33,913 nt of DNA from Pseudomonadota bacterium. Lineage in GTDB: Bacteria; Pseudomonadota; Gammaproteobacteria; Burkholderiales; Ferrovaceae. How positions within the stretch are numbered: position 1 is the first letter of the stretch; each line of letters begins with the position of its first letter. Location of the stretch: assembly GCA_021828745.1 (NCBI GenBank), contig JAJZDE010000006.1, positions 1 through 33,913 of the forward strand. The letters run 5' to 3'. The position numbers and the translations under genes are program-made. Positions 20,701-31,441 of this stretch are shown piece by piece. The notes below the pieces were generated by a model. The model was not told the origin of the DNA. It saw nothing but the letters and a program-made list of their open reading frames with translations, and searched no databases.

Positions 20701-22400
20701 GTGAAGGAGGTCAACTGCCCGGACACAAGGTCAGTCAGTACATCGGCAAGTTGCGTCATTCCGTGCCGGGGGTGGGTCTGATTTCTCCGCCGCCGCACCA
20801 CGACATCTATTCCATCGAAGATCTGGCCCAACTGATCCATGATCTCAAAAACGTCAATCCTCAAGCGCGCATCAGCGTCAAACTGGTTTCCGAAGTGGGG
20901 GTCGGCACGGTGGCGGCCGGGGTTGCCAAGGCTCATGCCGATCATGTCACCATCTCGGGACATGACGGCGGAACCGGTGCGTCTCCTCTGTCCTCGATCA
21001 AATATGCCGGTTCCCCGTGGGAACTGGGGCTGGCGGAAACCCAGCAGACCCTGGTTCTCAACCGTCTGCGTGGGCGCATCTGCGTGCAGGCCGACGGACA
21101 GATGAAAACCGGGCGGGATGTGGTGATTGGCGCTTTGCTGGGCGCGGACGAATTTGGTTTTGCAACGGCACCGCTGGTGGTGGAGGGATGCATCATGATG
21201 CGTAAGTGCCACCTCAATACCTGTCCGGTGGGCATTGCCACGCAGGATCCGGAGTTGACCCGACGATTCGCCGGGCAGCCCGAGCATGTGATCAATTATT
21301 TCTTCTTTGTGGCCGAGGAAGTACGCGAACTGATGGCCCAACTGGGATTCAGGACTTTCGAGGAGATGGTAGGACGGGTAGACCGTCTTGACATGCGCCG
21401 GGGGATTTCCCACTGGAAGGCTCAGGGGCTTGATTTTTCAAGAATCTTTCATAGCCCGGACATGCCTGTTCAGGTGGCTCGTTCCTGGAAGGAGCGGCAG
21501 GATCACGGCCTGGAACAGGCACTGGATCATGCCCTCATCGCCCAGTCCAAAGTCGCCATCGAGCAGGGTCAAGCGGTGGTCATCGAAACGGGCGTGCGCA
21601 ACGTCAACCGTTCCGTGGGTGCCATGTTGTCTGGCGAAGTGGCGCGCCATCATGGCTTTGCCGGTTTGCCTCAGGATACGATCCTGGTGCGCGCCAAGGG
21701 AACTGCCGGGCAGAGCTTTGGGGCATTTCTGGCCCATGGGGTGACTTTTCACTTATGTGGTGAAGCCAATGATTATGTTGGCAAGGGACTGTCCGGGGGA
21801 CGCATCATCATTCAACCCGCGCCCGAGTCTACTTTGTTGGCTGAAGAGAACATCATCGTGGGAAACACGGTTCTGTACGGTGCCGTTGCCGGTGAATGTT
21901 ATTTCCGGGGAGTGGCAGGCGAACGCTTTGCCGTACGCAACTCCGGCGCAGTGGCCGTGGTGGAAGGAGTGGGAGATCACGGGTGCGAATACATGACGGG
22001 AGGCACGGTGGTGGTACTGGGTGAGGCTGGACGCAATTTTGCCGCAGGGATGAGCGGGGGGATTGCCTTTGTCTATGACGAGGCTGGGGATTTCGATAGG
22101 CGCTGTAATCTGGCCATGGTCGCACTCGAGGCGGTGCCCGAGGAAGAGCAAACTGCCGAGGTCAAAGGCGTTCTGGACACCCATGGACGGGTGCGTGTCA
22201 ATCACATCGAAGCACGGGATGAATATCTGTTGCGTACCCTGATTGAAAACCATGTGCGTCACACGGGCAGTACCCGAGGGCAACAGATTCTGGATCAATG
22301 GTCGACTGCACGGTGCAAGTTCGTCAAGGTGATGCCCTTGGAGTATCGTCGTGCGCTGGCCGAAATGGCAGCGAAACAACAATCGGCACAGGTGGCCTGA
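17784..22400 (+). CDS. gltB: Glutamate synthase (NADPH) large subunit
   Basis: Transfers the amide of glutamine to 2-oxoglutarate, giving two glutamates: the GOGAT half of ammonia assimilation. The 1538 aa precursor has an Ntn amidotransferase domain whose nucleophile is Cys22 ([14 protein letters not shown]); removal of the first 21 residues is expected from the family. Then come a central domain, the FMN-binding synthase domain ([17 protein letters not shown]), a 3Fe-4S site at C1136, C1142 and C1147 ([19 protein letters not shown]), and a C-terminal GXGXG beta-helix. The start is TTG, supported by GAGGTG at 17773-17778 with 5 nt spacing; no better start lies before Cys22. gltD begins 1 nt after its stop. 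Confidence 0.98.
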   Translation: MNHSSIPSAQGLYDPVHEHDACGVGFVAHIKGQKSHAIVRQGLQILENLTHRGATGADPLAGDGAGILLQIPDAFLRRAADQLGFALPEAGHYAVGMVFLPQDPRARESCEAILERCAREEGAEVLGWRTVPTQNQGLGDSVKRVEPFIRQIFLARGVTHRDQTVFERKLFVLRKRAEHEAAQKGYDRTRFYLPSLSSRTLIYKGMLLADQVGQYYTDLGDESMVSALALVHQRFSTNTFPTWDLAHPFRLIAHNGEINTLRGNVNWMAARRGNLASALLGEDMAKIWPIIVEGQSDSAAFDNALELLVAGGYSLVQAMTLLIPEAWACNPLMDEARRDYYEYHAALMEPWDGPAAVAFTDGRQIGATLDRNGLRPARYLQTSDDLVLMASEMGVLPIPEHKIIKKWRLQPGKMFLIDLEQGRIVSDAEIKSGLASQHPYRQWLEATQIRLESLPAPASATEEKPTAAVVLDCQQAFGMTEEELKFVLAPMVTSAQEAVGSMGDDTPLAVLSNRSKSLYQYFRQLFAQVTNPPIDPIREELVMSLVSFIGPRPNLLAIDEADPQPRLEVEQPVLLPEDMGCLRAIASLTAGRFRVSTLSICAPLQEGVAGLAARLETLCIQAVDAVRSGSNILILSDRSVGPAQVAIPALLATAAVHHYLVREGLRTATGLVVETGSAREVHHFALLVGYGAEAVYPWLVYETLEQGNGAFLNADVTPREMRKRFSKAVSKGLLKVMSKMGISTVQSYCGAQIFEAIGLSAPFVRRFFTGTASVVEGIGLAEVLEENLRLHRMAYSTGPLYQETLDAGGEYAYRIRGEAHMWTPESISKLQHATRSGNYATYREYARAINDQAERWMTLRGLFEFKNAAQPLSLSEVEAAASIVKRFATGAMSLGSISQEAHSTLAIAMNRLGGKSNTGEGGEDPARFRPLSNGDSMRSAIKQVASGRFGVTAEYLVNADDIQIKMAQGAKPGEGGQLPGHKVSQYIGKLRHSVPGVGLISPPPHHDIYSIEDLAQLIHDLKNVNPQARISVKLVSEVGVGTVAAGVAKAHADHVTISGHDGGTGASPLSSIKYAGSPWELGLAETQQTLVLNRLRGRICVQADGQMKTGRDVVIGALLGADEFGFATAPLVVEGCIMMRKCHLNTCPVGIATQDPELTRRFAGQPEHVINYFFFVAEEVRELMAQLGFRTFEEMVGRVDRLDMRRGISHWKAQGLDFSRIFHSPDMPVQVARSWKERQDHGLEQALDHALIAQSKVAIEQGQAVVIETGVRNVNRSVGAMLSGEVARHHGFAGLPQDTILVRAKGTAGQSFGAFLAHGVTFHLCGEANDYVGKGLSGGRIIIQPAPESTLLAEENIIVGNTVLYGAVAGECYFRGVAGERFAVRNSGAVAVVEGVGDHGCEYMTGGTVVVLGEAGRNFAAGMSGGIAFVYDEAGDFDRRCNLAMVALEAVPEEEQTAEVKGVLDTHGRVRVNHIEARDEYLLRTLIENHVRHTGSTRGQQILDQWSTARCKFVKVMPLEYRRALAEMAAKQQSAQVA

Positions 22401-22401
22401 C

Positions 22402-23838
22402 ATGGGAAAGATTACGGGGTTCATGGAAATCGAACGGCAGGAACCCTCTGCCGAAATGCCACAGAAACGGGTGGGACACTACCGCGAATTTATCATCGAT
22501 CTGCCCCTGGAGAGCGTCAGCCAGCAAGGAGCACGGTGCATGGATTGCGGAATTCCCTTCTGTCAGACGGGATGTCCAGTCAATAATGTCATTCCCGACT
22601 GGAATGATCTGGTTTACCGTGGTCAGTGGCGTGAGGGATTGGACAACCTCCATTCCACCAACAATTTTCCGGAATTTACGGGTCGAGTCTGTCCTGCACC
22701 CTGTGAATCGGCTTGTGTGCTCAACATCAATACTGCGCCGGTAACCATCAAGAACATCGAACGTGTCCTGGTGGATCGGGGTTGGGAAGAAGGCTGGATT
22801 ACTCCGAAAATTTCTTCGCAGAAGACGGGAAAGCGGGTGGCCGTGGTGGGTTCCGGGCCTTCCGGATTGGCTGCGGCACAGCAGTTGGCACGGGCGGGAC
22901 ATGACGTGGTGGTGTTCGAAAAAAATGATCGGATCGGGGGACTGTTGCGTTACGGTATCCCGGACTTTAAATTGGAAAAGCCCCTGATCGATCGTCGACT
23001 CGATCAGATGCGGGCGGAAGGGGTGGAATTCCGTACGGGTGTGCATGTGGGCGTGACACTGTCCGCCTCGCATTTGCAGGAGACGTTTGATGCGGTCCTG
23101 CTCACTGGGGGATCGGAACATCCCCGTGATTTGCCCGTGCCGGGACGGGAATTGAAGGGAGTTCATTTCGCCATGGAATTTCTGCCTCAACAGAATCGAC
23201 GCAATGCCGGAGATACGGTGGAAAATGGCCTTTTGGCTACGGGCAAGCATGTGGTGGTGATTGGCGGAGGCGATACGGGTTCCGATTGCGTGGGGACATC
23301 GATTCGCCAAGGTGCTCTTTCCGTCACACAGTTTGAAGTCATGCCGCGCCCTCCGGAACAGGAGGACAAACCTTTGGTATGGCCCCAATACCCCCTCAAG
23401 TTCCGTACTTCTACCTCCCAAGCGGAAGGGGGTACCCGTGACTGGAGTATTTCGACCCAGGCGTTTACAGGAGTCGAGGGGCAAGTGACACAGTTGCGCG
23501 CTGTGCGCCTGGAGTGGAAGGCGGATGAAAGGGGGCAGACGAAACCTCGGGAAATTCCGGGCACTGCTTTTGACATTCCGACAGATCTGGTCCTGCTGGC
23601 CATGGGTTACCTGCATCCGGTGCAGACCGGGTTGTTGGAACAGTTAGGGGTGGCAAAGGATGACCGGGGCAATGTGCAGGCCAATGTCATGGACTATCAA
23701 ACTTCGGTGTCCAAAGTATTTGCTGCCGGGGACATGCGACGTGGGCAGTCTCTGGTGGTCTGGGCCATTCGGGAAGGTCGTCAAGCGGCACGAGCCATCG
23801 ATGAGTTCCTGATGGGGCAGTCTGATCTTCCCCGCTGA
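22402..23838 (+). CDS. gltD: Glutamate synthase (NADPH) small subunit
   Basis: Feeds electrons from NADPH through FAD and 4Fe-4S clusters to GltB. With the ATG at 22402 it has 478 aa; the frame extends upstream but only within gltB. N-terminal cluster cysteines are C46, C49, C54, C58 ([17 protein letters not shown]) and C97, C101, C105 (CPAPCESAC). The FAD-binding motif is [15 protein letters not shown] (146-160) followed by [15 protein letters not shown], and the NADPH-binding motif is [13 protein letters not shown]. The C-terminal [20 protein letters not shown] is the usual FAD-contact end. It is a single transcription unit with gltB (1-nt gap). hemE follows after 48 nt, an arrangement also seen in Pseudomonas. 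Confidence 0.98.
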   Translation: MGKITGFMEIERQEPSAEMPQKRVGHYREFIIDLPLESVSQQGARCMDCGIPFCQTGCPVNNVIPDWNDLVYRGQWREGLDNLHSTNNFPEFTGRVCPAPCESACVLNINTAPVTIKNIERVLVDRGWEEGWITPKISSQKTGKRVAVVGSGPSGLAAAQQLARAGHDVVVFEKNDRIGGLLRYGIPDFKLEKPLIDRRLDQMRAEGVEFRTGVHVGVTLSASHLQETFDAVLLTGGSEHPRDLPVPGRELKGVHFAMEFLPQQNRRNAGDTVENGLLATGKHVVVIGGGDTGSDCVGTSIRQGALSVTQFEVMPRPPEQEDKPLVWPQYPLKFRTSTSQAEGGTRDWSISTQAFTGVEGQVTQLRAVRLEWKADERGQTKPREIPGTAFDIPTDLVLLAMGYLHPVQTGLLEQLGVAKDDRGNVQANVMDYQTSVSKVFAAGDMRRGQSLVVWAIREGRQAARAIDEFLMGQSDLPR

Positions 23839-23853
23839 TTTTTCATGATTGAC

Positions 23854-23871
23854 CCGCCGAAGTGACGGCGG
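23854..23871 (+). other. GC-rich hairpin in the gltD-hemE gap
   Basis: CCGCCG and CGGCGG form a perfect 6-bp stem around the loop AAGTGA. It lies 16 nt after the gltD stop and 3 nt before the hemE ribosome-binding site. No T-run follows, so an intrinsic terminator is unlikely. It may modulate hemE translation or protect the upstream mRNA. Confidence 0.35.
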
Positions 23872-23886
23872 ACTGAAGAGGTTCCT

Positions 23887-24954
23887 GTGCTGAAAAATGA
23901 TACCTTCCTAAAGGCTTTATTGCGTGAACCCGTTCCCTATACCCCGATTTGGATCATGCGACAGGCCGGTCGATATTTGCCTGAGTACAATGCGACGCGG
24001 GCCAGAGCCGGCAGTTTTCTCAATTTGTGCAAATCACCGGACCTGGCCACGGAAGTCACGTTGCAGCCCTTGGCCCGGTATGCTCTGGATGCCGCCATTC
24101 TTTTTTCCGATATTCTGACTGTGCCGGATGCCATGGGTCTGGGGCTGTATTTTGCGGAAGGAGAAGGACCTAAATTTGAACGTCCCATCCGCGATGAATG
24201 GGAAGTTCGCAATCTGAGTGTGCCGGATCCCACCGTGAACCTGCGTTATGTTCTGGATGGGGTGTCTCAGATTCGTAAAGCATTGGCGGGTTCGGTACCC
24301 CTCATCGGTTTTTCGGGCAGTCCGTTTACGCTGGCCTGCTACATGGTGGAAGGTGGTGGGTCGGAAGATTTCCGTCATATCAAGGGCATGCTCTACCGTC
24401 GCCCGGATTTGTTGCATCGTATTCTGGAAGTGACCACCGAAGCGGTCATCCAGTATTTGAATGCCCAGATCGAGGCAGGTGCTCAGGCAGTCATGGTATT
24501 CGATACCTGGGGGGGAACGCTGACTCCGAGGGCCTATCGGGAATTTTCCCTGCATTATCTGGCAGTGATCGCTGCAGGGCTGACCAAACAGGCAGAAGGG
24601 CGTCGGGTGCCCAGTATCGTCTTTACCAAAGGCGGTGGATTGTGGCTTGAATCCATTGCCGATGCGGGCTACGATGCCGTGGGGTTGGACTGGACCATGG
24701 ACATGGGTGAGGCCCGGCACCGAGTCGGCCATAAGGTCGCTTTGCAAGGCAATCTGGACCCGATGACCTTGTTCGGTACGCCCGAGTGCATTCGCTCAGA
24801 GGTGGAAAGGGTACTGACGGAATTTGGTCCGGGATCGGGTCATGTTTTCAATCTTGGCCATGGCATTACGCGCTTTACGGATCCAGATCAGGTGACGGTG
24901 CTGGTGGATGCCGTGCACGAACTGAGCCGCCGACCAAGTATCGCTATTACCTGA
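23887..24954 (+). CDS. hemE: Uroporphyrinogen decarboxylase
   Basis: Removes four carboxyl groups from uroporphyrinogen III to give coproporphyrinogen III. The 355 aa TIM-barrel protein is of normal length. Substrate-binding residues are visible in [15 protein letters not shown] (R25, R29) and [13 protein letters not shown] (D75). [22 protein letters not shown] and FNLGHGI are family signatures. The start is GTG at 23887 with GAAGAGG at 23875-23881; the protein begins MLKNDTF, as expected. It is the third haem gene in the window. The AT-rich gap with DnaA boxes and then priA follow downstream. Confidence 0.98.
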   Translation: MLKNDTFLKALLREPVPYTPIWIMRQAGRYLPEYNATRARAGSFLNLCKSPDLATEVTLQPLARYALDAAILFSDILTVPDAMGLGLYFAEGEGPKFERPIRDEWEVRNLSVPDPTVNLRYVLDGVSQIRKALAGSVPLIGFSGSPFTLACYMVEGGGSEDFRHIKGMLYRRPDLLHRILEVTTEAVIQYLNAQIEAGAQAVMVFDTWGGTLTPRAYREFSLHYLAVIAAGLTKQAEGRRVPSIVFTKGGGLWLESIADAGYDAVGLDWTMDMGEARHRVGHKVALQGNLDPMTLFGTPECIRSEVERVLTEFGPGSGHVFNLGHGITRFTDPDQVTVLVDAVHELSRRPSIAIT

Positions 24955-24961
24955 CACATAA

Positions 24962-24992
24962 GGAAAAAGCCAGATTATTCATGGTTTTTTCC
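24962..24992 (+). terminator. Probable intrinsic terminator after hemE
   Basis: GGAAAAAGCC pairs with GGTTTTTTCC (10 bp with one G-U pair in RNA) around an 11-nt loop, 8 nt after the hemE stop. The T-run is inside the 3' arm, as in A-tract/T-tract bidirectional terminators, but the GC core is short. It marks the likely end of the gltB-gltD-hemE unit. Confidence 0.45.
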
Positions 24993-25078
24993 CCAGTGTT
25001 ATGCACAGAACGAGGGGCGATGGATAATATCCTTATGAATCATGGGGGTTTTTGTTAAACATAAGGTAACACAGTGAT

Positions 25079-25097
25079 TTGTAAGTATAAATTACAA
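25079..25097. repeat. AT-rich inverted repeat in the hemE-priA gap
   Basis: TTGTAA and TTACAA form perfect 6-bp arms around the 7-nt spacer GTATAAA. It sits in the most AT-rich part of the gap, between the DnaA boxes. It could be a repressor operator or part of an unwinding element; no function can be assigned. Confidence 0.35.
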
Positions 25098-25140
25098 TCC
25101 ATCAAAGTTGGGTCAGGCGACTTCAGGTGTATTCAACATC

Positions 25141-25170
25141 TTGACAAGTATCAAATTCTCAACTTATAAA
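25141..25170 (+). promoter_or_regulatory. Strong sigma70 promoter for priA
   Basis: A perfect -35 TTGACA (25141-25146) is followed 18 bp later by TATAAA (25165-25170). The predicted start of transcription is near 25177, giving a leader of roughly 50 nt to the priA ATG at 25230. A near-match DnaA box overlaps the -10, and a perfect DnaA box (25176-25184) covers the predicted +1, so DnaA binding should block or tune this promoter. Confidence 0.65.
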
Positions 25171-25229
25171 CAAAGTTATCCACAGATGCCCCGCACCTGT
25201 TCTGCTCGCGCATGGATCTCCAGGACCCC

Positions 25230-27203
25230 ATGATCGTCGAAGTCCTGCTCGATCTGCCTTTACCACGCGGGTTTGATTATCACGCCAGTCTGGTGACGGA
25301 GGAGGACGTGGGGCGACGGGTCAAGGTTCCATGGGGTACCGGGCAAAAAGTCGGGGTGATTCGAGCCCTCAAACACACCTCCACTTACCCGCCGGATAAA
25401 ATCAGGGAAGTCCTGGAGATCTGGCGGGACATTCCGCCACTGAATGCCCGTGATTGGCAGTTGCTGGAATTCTGCAGCGCCTATTATCACTACCCCCTGG
25501 GTCAAACGGTGCTGGCCATGTTGCCGCCTGCTTTGCGTCGGGTCGGGGGCTGGCTTCCGCCGCGCCGGGTACGCCAATCCCGGAAAGATCCTGCCCAGAG
25601 TTCGACGCTGCCTCTCAATGAGGCCCAACGGACGGTGGTGCAGACGATTCTCCGGCAACCGCACTTTGCCGTGCACCTGATCCATGGGGTGACCGGGAGC
25701 GGCAAGACCGAGGTTTATTTTTCTCTGATCGAAGAGGTATTGAGGCGCGGACGACAGGTTCTCCTGCTGGTGCCGGAAATCAACCTGACCCCCCAACTGG
25801 AACAACGCCTGGCGCGCCGCTGGCCCGCTCTGGACTGGGTCAGTCTGCACAGCGGGGTCAGTGAGAAGGAGCGGGCGCGGCGCTGGCTGGCGGCTCAGGC
25901 CGGGACTGCACGTCTGGTATTGGGCACTCGCCTGGCAGTTTTTACGCCTCTACCCGAGTTGGGATTGATCGTGGTGGATGAAGAGCATGAGGCCTCCTTC
26001 AAACAGCAGGATGGACTGCGGTATTCCGCCCGGGACATGGCCATTGTCCGCGCGCGTCAGGGGGAGTTTCCGATTGTGCTGGGATCGGCGACTCCCACAT
26101 TGGAAAGTTGGCACAATGCCCGGTCCGGACGGTATCAACTGCACCATTTGAGAGAGCGGGCCGTACCCGGCGCCTGTTTGCCTCAACTGACTCTGGTCCC
26201 TACGGCGCAGGAAGGAATCTCTCCCCACTGGGTGACCGCCTTGCATGAAACTTTGGACCGGGGAGAACAGGTTCTGGTATTCATCAACCGGCGCGGGTAT
26301 GCCCCGGTTCTGTATTGCCCCAACTGTGGCTGGCAGGCGGCCTGTCCGCGCTGTAGCGTACGCTTGGTGGTTCACCGGCGCGCACGCCAACTGCGTTGTC
26401 ATCACTGTGGTCTGGAGCAGGTCCTGAACGAGGCTTGTCCGTCCTGCGGGAATGTTCACATGGAAACCCGTGGAGAGGGGACGCAGCAGGTGGAAGAACG
26501 TCTGCGCACCTATTGTCCCTCGGCCCGTCTCTTGCGTCTGGACAGTGACAGTCTGGCCCTGAAGGGAAGTTGGGAAAAGGCGCGGGAACAAATTTTGGAC
26601 CATCGGGTGGATATTCTGGTGGGGACCCAGTTATTGGTCAAGGGGCACGACTTTCCTGATTTGTCCCTGGTGGTGGTACTGAATGCCGACCAATCGCTCT
26701 TCAGCAGCGATTTTCGTGCTTCCGAACGGCTTTACGCGCAACTTCTTCAGGTGGCAGGACGTGCCGGACGGGCAGATAAGACGGGACAGGTATGGATTGA
26801 AACGGATTATCCTGGACATCCCGTACTGCTGGCGCTATTGCAGCACGAAACAGAAAACTTTCTGGACCAGGAATTGGCTCTGCGACGTCAGATGGGATGG
26901 CCGCCTTTCAGTTATCTGGCCATCCTCCGGGTGGAAGCACGGGACGTGGCCAAGGTCGCCGCCTTTCTGGATGAGGCGCGGCAGAAAGCCCTGGCGCGAG
27001 AAGGAGAAGGGATCAGTATTTTTGATCCGGTTCCCTCCTCCCTGGCACGCAAGGCTGGCTTCCACCGTTGGCAATTACTCGTTCAGGGCGCGCAGCGCAC
27101 TCACCTGCAAGCATTTCTGACCGGATGGGTAGATGAGTTGCGTGCATTGCGTTCGGGGCAAAGCATCCATTGGGTGCTCGAAGTCGATCCCTGGGACTGT
27201 TAG
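25230..27203 (+). CDS. priA: Primosomal replication-restart helicase PriA
   Basis: Superfamily 2 3'-5' helicase that rebuilds replication forks away from oriC. It has an N-terminal DNA-binding domain, Walker A GVTGSGKT (residues 153-160), Walker B DEEH (250-253), and eight zinc-binding cysteines (363, 366, 372, 375, 390, 393, 403, 406). It also has [17 protein letters not shown] and a QVAGRAGR motif VI. The ATG at 25230 is chosen: AGGA lies at 25222-25225, and [17 protein letters not shown] aligns with known PriA starts, giving 657 aa. An upstream ATG at 25212 adds six residues and has no ribosome-binding site. The TAG overlaps the stop of the convergent uppP. Confidence 0.97.
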   Translation: MIVEVLLDLPLPRGFDYHASLVTEEDVGRRVKVPWGTGQKVGVIRALKHTSTYPPDKIREVLEIWRDIPPLNARDWQLLEFCSAYYHYPLGQTVLAMLPPALRRVGGWLPPRRVRQSRKDPAQSSTLPLNEAQRTVVQTILRQPHFAVHLIHGVTGSGKTEVYFSLIEEVLRRGRQVLLLVPEINLTPQLEQRLARRWPALDWVSLHSGVSEKERARRWLAAQAGTARLVLGTRLAVFTPLPELGLIVVDEEHEASFKQQDGLRYSARDMAIVRARQGEFPIVLGSATPTLESWHNARSGRYQLHHLRERAVPGACLPQLTLVPTAQEGISPHWVTALHETLDRGEQVLVFINRRGYAPVLYCPNCGWQAACPRCSVRLVVHRRARQLRCHHCGLEQVLNEACPSCGNVHMETRGEGTQQVEERLRTYCPSARLLRLDSDSLALKGSWEKAREQILDHRVDILVGTQLLVKGHDFPDLSLVVVLNADQSLFSSDFRASERLYAQLLQVAGRAGRADKTGQVWIETDYPGHPVLLALLQHETENFLDQELALRRQMGWPPFSYLAILRVEARDVAKVAAFLDEARQKALAREGEGISIFDPVPSSLARKAGFHRWQLLVQGAQRTHLQAFLTGWVDELRALRSGQSIHWVLEVDPWDC

Positions 27204-28024
27204 TCGGTCCACTGCACCCAACCAAGGGTATGAGTGAGCAGGATGAGCAGGCCAAACAGGATCCGGTAATAGGCAAAACCGGTGAAATCATGCTGGCTGA
27301 CGAAACGCAGCAAAGCGCGCACGGTCATGAAAGCAAAAATGAAGGAGAACAAACTCCCAACCAGGAACAGGCCCAGATCACCGGCATGAAAAAGGTGGCG
27401 ATATTTGACCAACTCGTACACGGTGGCCGCACTCAAGGTGGGAATGGCGAGAAAAAAGGAAAATTCCGTGGCCGCCGTGCGGGATAGTCCAAAGAACAGT
27501 CCGCCCATGATGGTGGCGCCAGAACGAGAAGTGCCAGGGATCAGGGCAAAGGACTGACAGAGTCCGATCTTGAGGGCGATACGCCAGTCCATGTCGTCCA
27601 CCGTGGAGATGCGGACGGGTTGACGACGGCGCTCCACCCAGAAAATGACGAAGGCGCCCAGAATGAAGGCCAGCGCGACGGGCAGGGGGGCGAACAGATG
27701 CGCCTTGATGGACTTGGCGAACAATAAACCCAGGACCGCTGCCGGGAGAAAGGCCAGCAGCAGGTTGAGGGTAAAGCGTCGGGCAGCACGATCCCCGCCG
27801 GGCAATCCCGCGACCACCCGTCCAATCCGCGCCCGATACTCCCAGCAAATGGCCAGGATAGCGGCAAACTGGATGACAATTTCAAAAACCTTGCCTTTTT
27901 CGTCATTGAAGTGCAGCAGACTTCCGACCAGTATCAGGTGCCCGGTGCTGGAAACCGGCAGGAATTCCGTCAGTCCTTCCACCACGCCCAGGATGGCCGC
28001 TTTGACCAGTAACAGGACATCCAT
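27200..28024 (-). CDS. uppP: Undecaprenyl-diphosphatase (BacA/UppP)
   Basis: Inner-membrane enzyme that removes a phosphate from undecaprenyl diphosphate, recycling the lipid carrier for peptidoglycan and other envelope polymers; overexpression in relatives gives bacitracin resistance. The 274 aa protein is highly hydrophobic with about eight membrane segments. Both catalytic motifs are present: [14 protein letters not shown] (residues 16-29) and PGTSRSGAT (163-171). The ATG is 3 nt after the thiC stop, so it is probably co-translated with thiC, an odd functional pairing. Its TAA shares 4 nt with the end of the convergent priA. Confidence 0.97.
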   Translation of the reverse strand: MDVLLLVKAAILGVVEGLTEFLPVSSTGHLILVGSLLHFNDEKGKVFEIVIQFAAILAICWEYRARIGRVVAGLPGGDRAARRFTLNLLLAFLPAAVLGLLFAKSIKAHLFAPLPVALAFILGAFVIFWVERRRQPVRISTVDDMDWRIALKIGLCQSFALIPGTSRSGATIMGGLFFGLSRTAATEFSFFLAIPTLSAATVYELVKYRHLFHAGDLGLFLVGSLFSFIFAFMTVRALLRFVSQHDFTGFAYYRILFGLLILLTHTLGWVQWTD

Positions 28025-28027
28025 GGG

Positions 28028-30007
<1,980 letters not shown>

Positions 30008-30583
30008 TCAAGGGGAGGTTATGAGAGGGTCCAGAGGCAGGTAGTGAACGTCGACGATGTCGAGGGTACGCAGTCCAGCCGGACTCATGAAACGGACCGT
30101 GTCGCCGGCACGTTGCTTGAGTAGGGCGCGGGCCAGGGGTGAAATCCAGCTGATGTGACCACATCCGGGATCGGTTTCATCTCTGCCGACGATGGTATAG
30201 ACATAAGTTTGATCGTCCTCTTCCACGGTCACCTGTGCGCCGAAAAAAATCTGATCATTTCCGGATTGCAAGGTGGGATCGACGACCTGTGCAATTTCCA
30301 GTCGTTTGGTAAGAAAGCGCAGGCGCCGATCGATCTCGCGCAGGCGTCTTTTCCCGTAAATATAATCCCCATTTTCCGAACGATCGCCGTTGGAAGCCGC
30401 CCAGGATACGGTTTCCACGACTTTTGGACGCTCCACGCGCAACAGGTGGTCCAATTCGGCGACCATTCGGGCATGTCCTCGAGGGGTCAAATAATTGGGC
30501 GTGTGGGGCGGCAGGTCGGTATTCGATGCCGAAAGGTCTTCCTCATCATCATTCTCCGACTCACGCACAAAGGCTTTGCTCAT
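30008..30583 (-). CDS. greB: Transcription elongation factor GreB
   Basis: Binds the RNA polymerase secondary channel and stimulates cleavage of backtracked RNA. The 191 aa protein has an acidic N-terminal tail (residues 8-16), common in betaproteobacterial GreB. A coiled-coil domain follows (about 38-100), whose acidic tip is in ASNGDRSENGDYIYGKRRLR; this and REIDRRLRFL distinguish GreB from GreA. The C-terminal FKBP-like domain ends in GDTVRFMSPAGLRTLDIVDV. The ATG is 3 nt after the stop of the methyltransferase gene and lacks a strong Shine-Dalgarno, so it is likely coupled to it. thiC starts about 75 nt downstream. Confidence 0.95.
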   Translation of the reverse strand: MSKAFVRESENDDEEDLSASNTDLPPHTPNYLTPRGHARMVAELDHLLRVERPKVVETVSWAASNGDRSENGDYIYGKRRLREIDRRLRFLTKRLEIAQVVDPTLQSGNDQIFFGAQVTVEEDDQTYVYTIVGRDETDPGCGHISWISPLARALLKQRAGDTVRFMSPAGLRTLDIVDVHYLPLDPLITSP

Positions 30584-30586
30584 TAC

Positions 30587-31240
30587 TCAAAATTCAAAGA
30601 GAGGTATTTGTGCTGCGTGGTGAAGAGGGGGAACCCAGGTTTCAAAAAGTGATTCTTCCCGCAGGGTTCCATCCGGCAGGCGCATCCAGCGTCGTACGGT
30701 CATGACGGGTGCATGGCCGGTGATGGCAATGGCGCATCCTCCGGCCGCCAGTGCGTCAAGGAAGACCGGTGGCAGATACGGGACGGAGCCTGTGAGCAGG
30801 ATGGTGTCCCAGACGGATCCCGGATGCCAACCCTGGGCGGCATCCCCCACTTCCACGGTGACATTGTGAATTCCGGCATTGTGCAGGCGCTGACGGGCCT
30901 GAGTGGCCAGCGTCGGGTGAATTTCCACCGAAGTGATGGTGGCGGCGCGTTTGCCCAGCAAGGCGGCCACATACCCGCTCCCCGTTCCTACATGAAGGAC
31001 ACGGTCCGATTTCTTGAGACGCAATTCCTGAATCAGGCGGGCCTCCAATTTGGGCGAAAGCATGAATTCGCCATGATCCAGAGGAAGTTCCATGTCGACG
31101 AAAGCCAGTTCACGCCGGTCGACAGGGACAAATTCTTCACGGCGGACCTGGTACAGTAGATCGAGTACTTCGATATTCAGGACCTCCCAAGGGCGGATCT
31201 GTTGTTCGACCATATTGAAGCGAGCCTGTTCGAGATTCAT
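30587..31240 (-). CDS. Protein-L-isoaspartate methyltransferase-like protein
   Basis: SAM-dependent methyltransferase of the PCMT family, 217 aa from the ATG at 31240. That start has an excellent GGAGG 6 nt upstream; the frame extends 10 codons further but without homology. The SAM-binding motif VLHVGTGSGYVAALLGK is clear. The region that holds the catalytic serine in true repair enzymes (IGQGQTISQPY in E. coli Pcm) reads LDHGEFMLSPK here, with Leu at the serine position. The family fold is certain, but isoaspartyl-repair activity is doubtful. The same N-terminus, MNLEQARFNMVEQQIRPW, occurs in a betaproteobacterial subgroup. It is the first gene of the group leading to greB, thiC and uppP. 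Confidence 0.85.
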   Translation of the reverse strand: MNLEQARFNMVEQQIRPWEVLNIEVLDLLYQVRREEFVPVDRRELAFVDMELPLDHGEFMLSPKLEARLIQELRLKKSDRVLHVGTGSGYVAALLGKRAATITSVEIHPTLATQARQRLHNAGIHNVTVEVGDAAQGWHPGSVWDTILLTGSVPYLPPVFLDALAAGGCAIAITGHAPVMTVRRWMRLPDGTLREESLFETWVPPLHHAAQIPLFEF

Positions 31241-31284
31241 TAAGTGCCTCCGGGAGGGATGAAACATCATTCAGTCAATCCGTC

Positions 31285-31290
31285 ATTGTA
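31285..31290 (-). promoter_or_regulatory. Possible -10 box for the PCMT-like gene
   Basis: Minus-strand TACAAT lies 44 nt before the chosen ATG, in the 201-bp gap divergent from bcp. No good -35 is visible at normal spacing. It is the only -10-like hexamer I find suitably placed to start the pcm-greB-thiC-uppP group. Confidence 0.3.
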
Positions 31291-31441
31291 GCAAAATCAG
31301 TGTGGGGGGATAGTCTTTGGTCATTGGCGCAGTGGGGGCAAATTCATCCGGGTTGAAGAAGTTTTCAGGAACTCCTGTCCGGGCCCCGGGTCCTATGTCC
31401 CATGAGCATATCAATTGAATTTGAAATGGGCAGGGGGCGTC

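Larger units (their letters stand above)
24999..25184 (+). other. AT-rich DnaA-box region between hemE and priA (origin-like)
   Basis: This non-coding stretch carries two exact matches to the DnaA box TTATNCACA on the same strand: TTATGCACA at 24999-25007 and TTATCCACA at 25176-25184. A one-mismatch box, TTATAAACA, lies at 25164-25172. By hand count 25061-25184 has 41 G+C in 124 nt (33%), far below the flanking genes. It also has an inverted repeat (25079-25097) and an IHF-like site with one mismatch (25149-25161). This combination resembles a chromosomal origin or a DnaA-regulated control region. Three boxes is few for a full oriC, and neither dnaA nor gidA lies alongside, so origin function is only a hypothesis. 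Confidence 0.45.

Noticed and set aside
19686..21413. Long open frame (about 575 codons) antisense to gltB
   Set aside because: It lies wholly opposite a well-conserved gene, has low-complexity His/Gln/Gly-rich composition with no recognisable domain, and is a by-product of the codon bias of gltB.
22324..23616. Open frame of 430 codons antisense to gltD
   Set aside because: Entirely opposite gltD, with no domain signature and atypical composition.
25212..25229. Upstream ATG of priA
   Set aside because: No ribosome-binding site, and it adds six residues absent from the family; the ATG at 25230 has AGGA and aligns with known N-termini.
31379..31390. GC-rich self-complementary block (CCGGGCCCCGGG) upstream of bcp
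   Set aside because: Arms are nearly contiguous with a one-base centre, so no hairpin can form, and it matches no operator I know.
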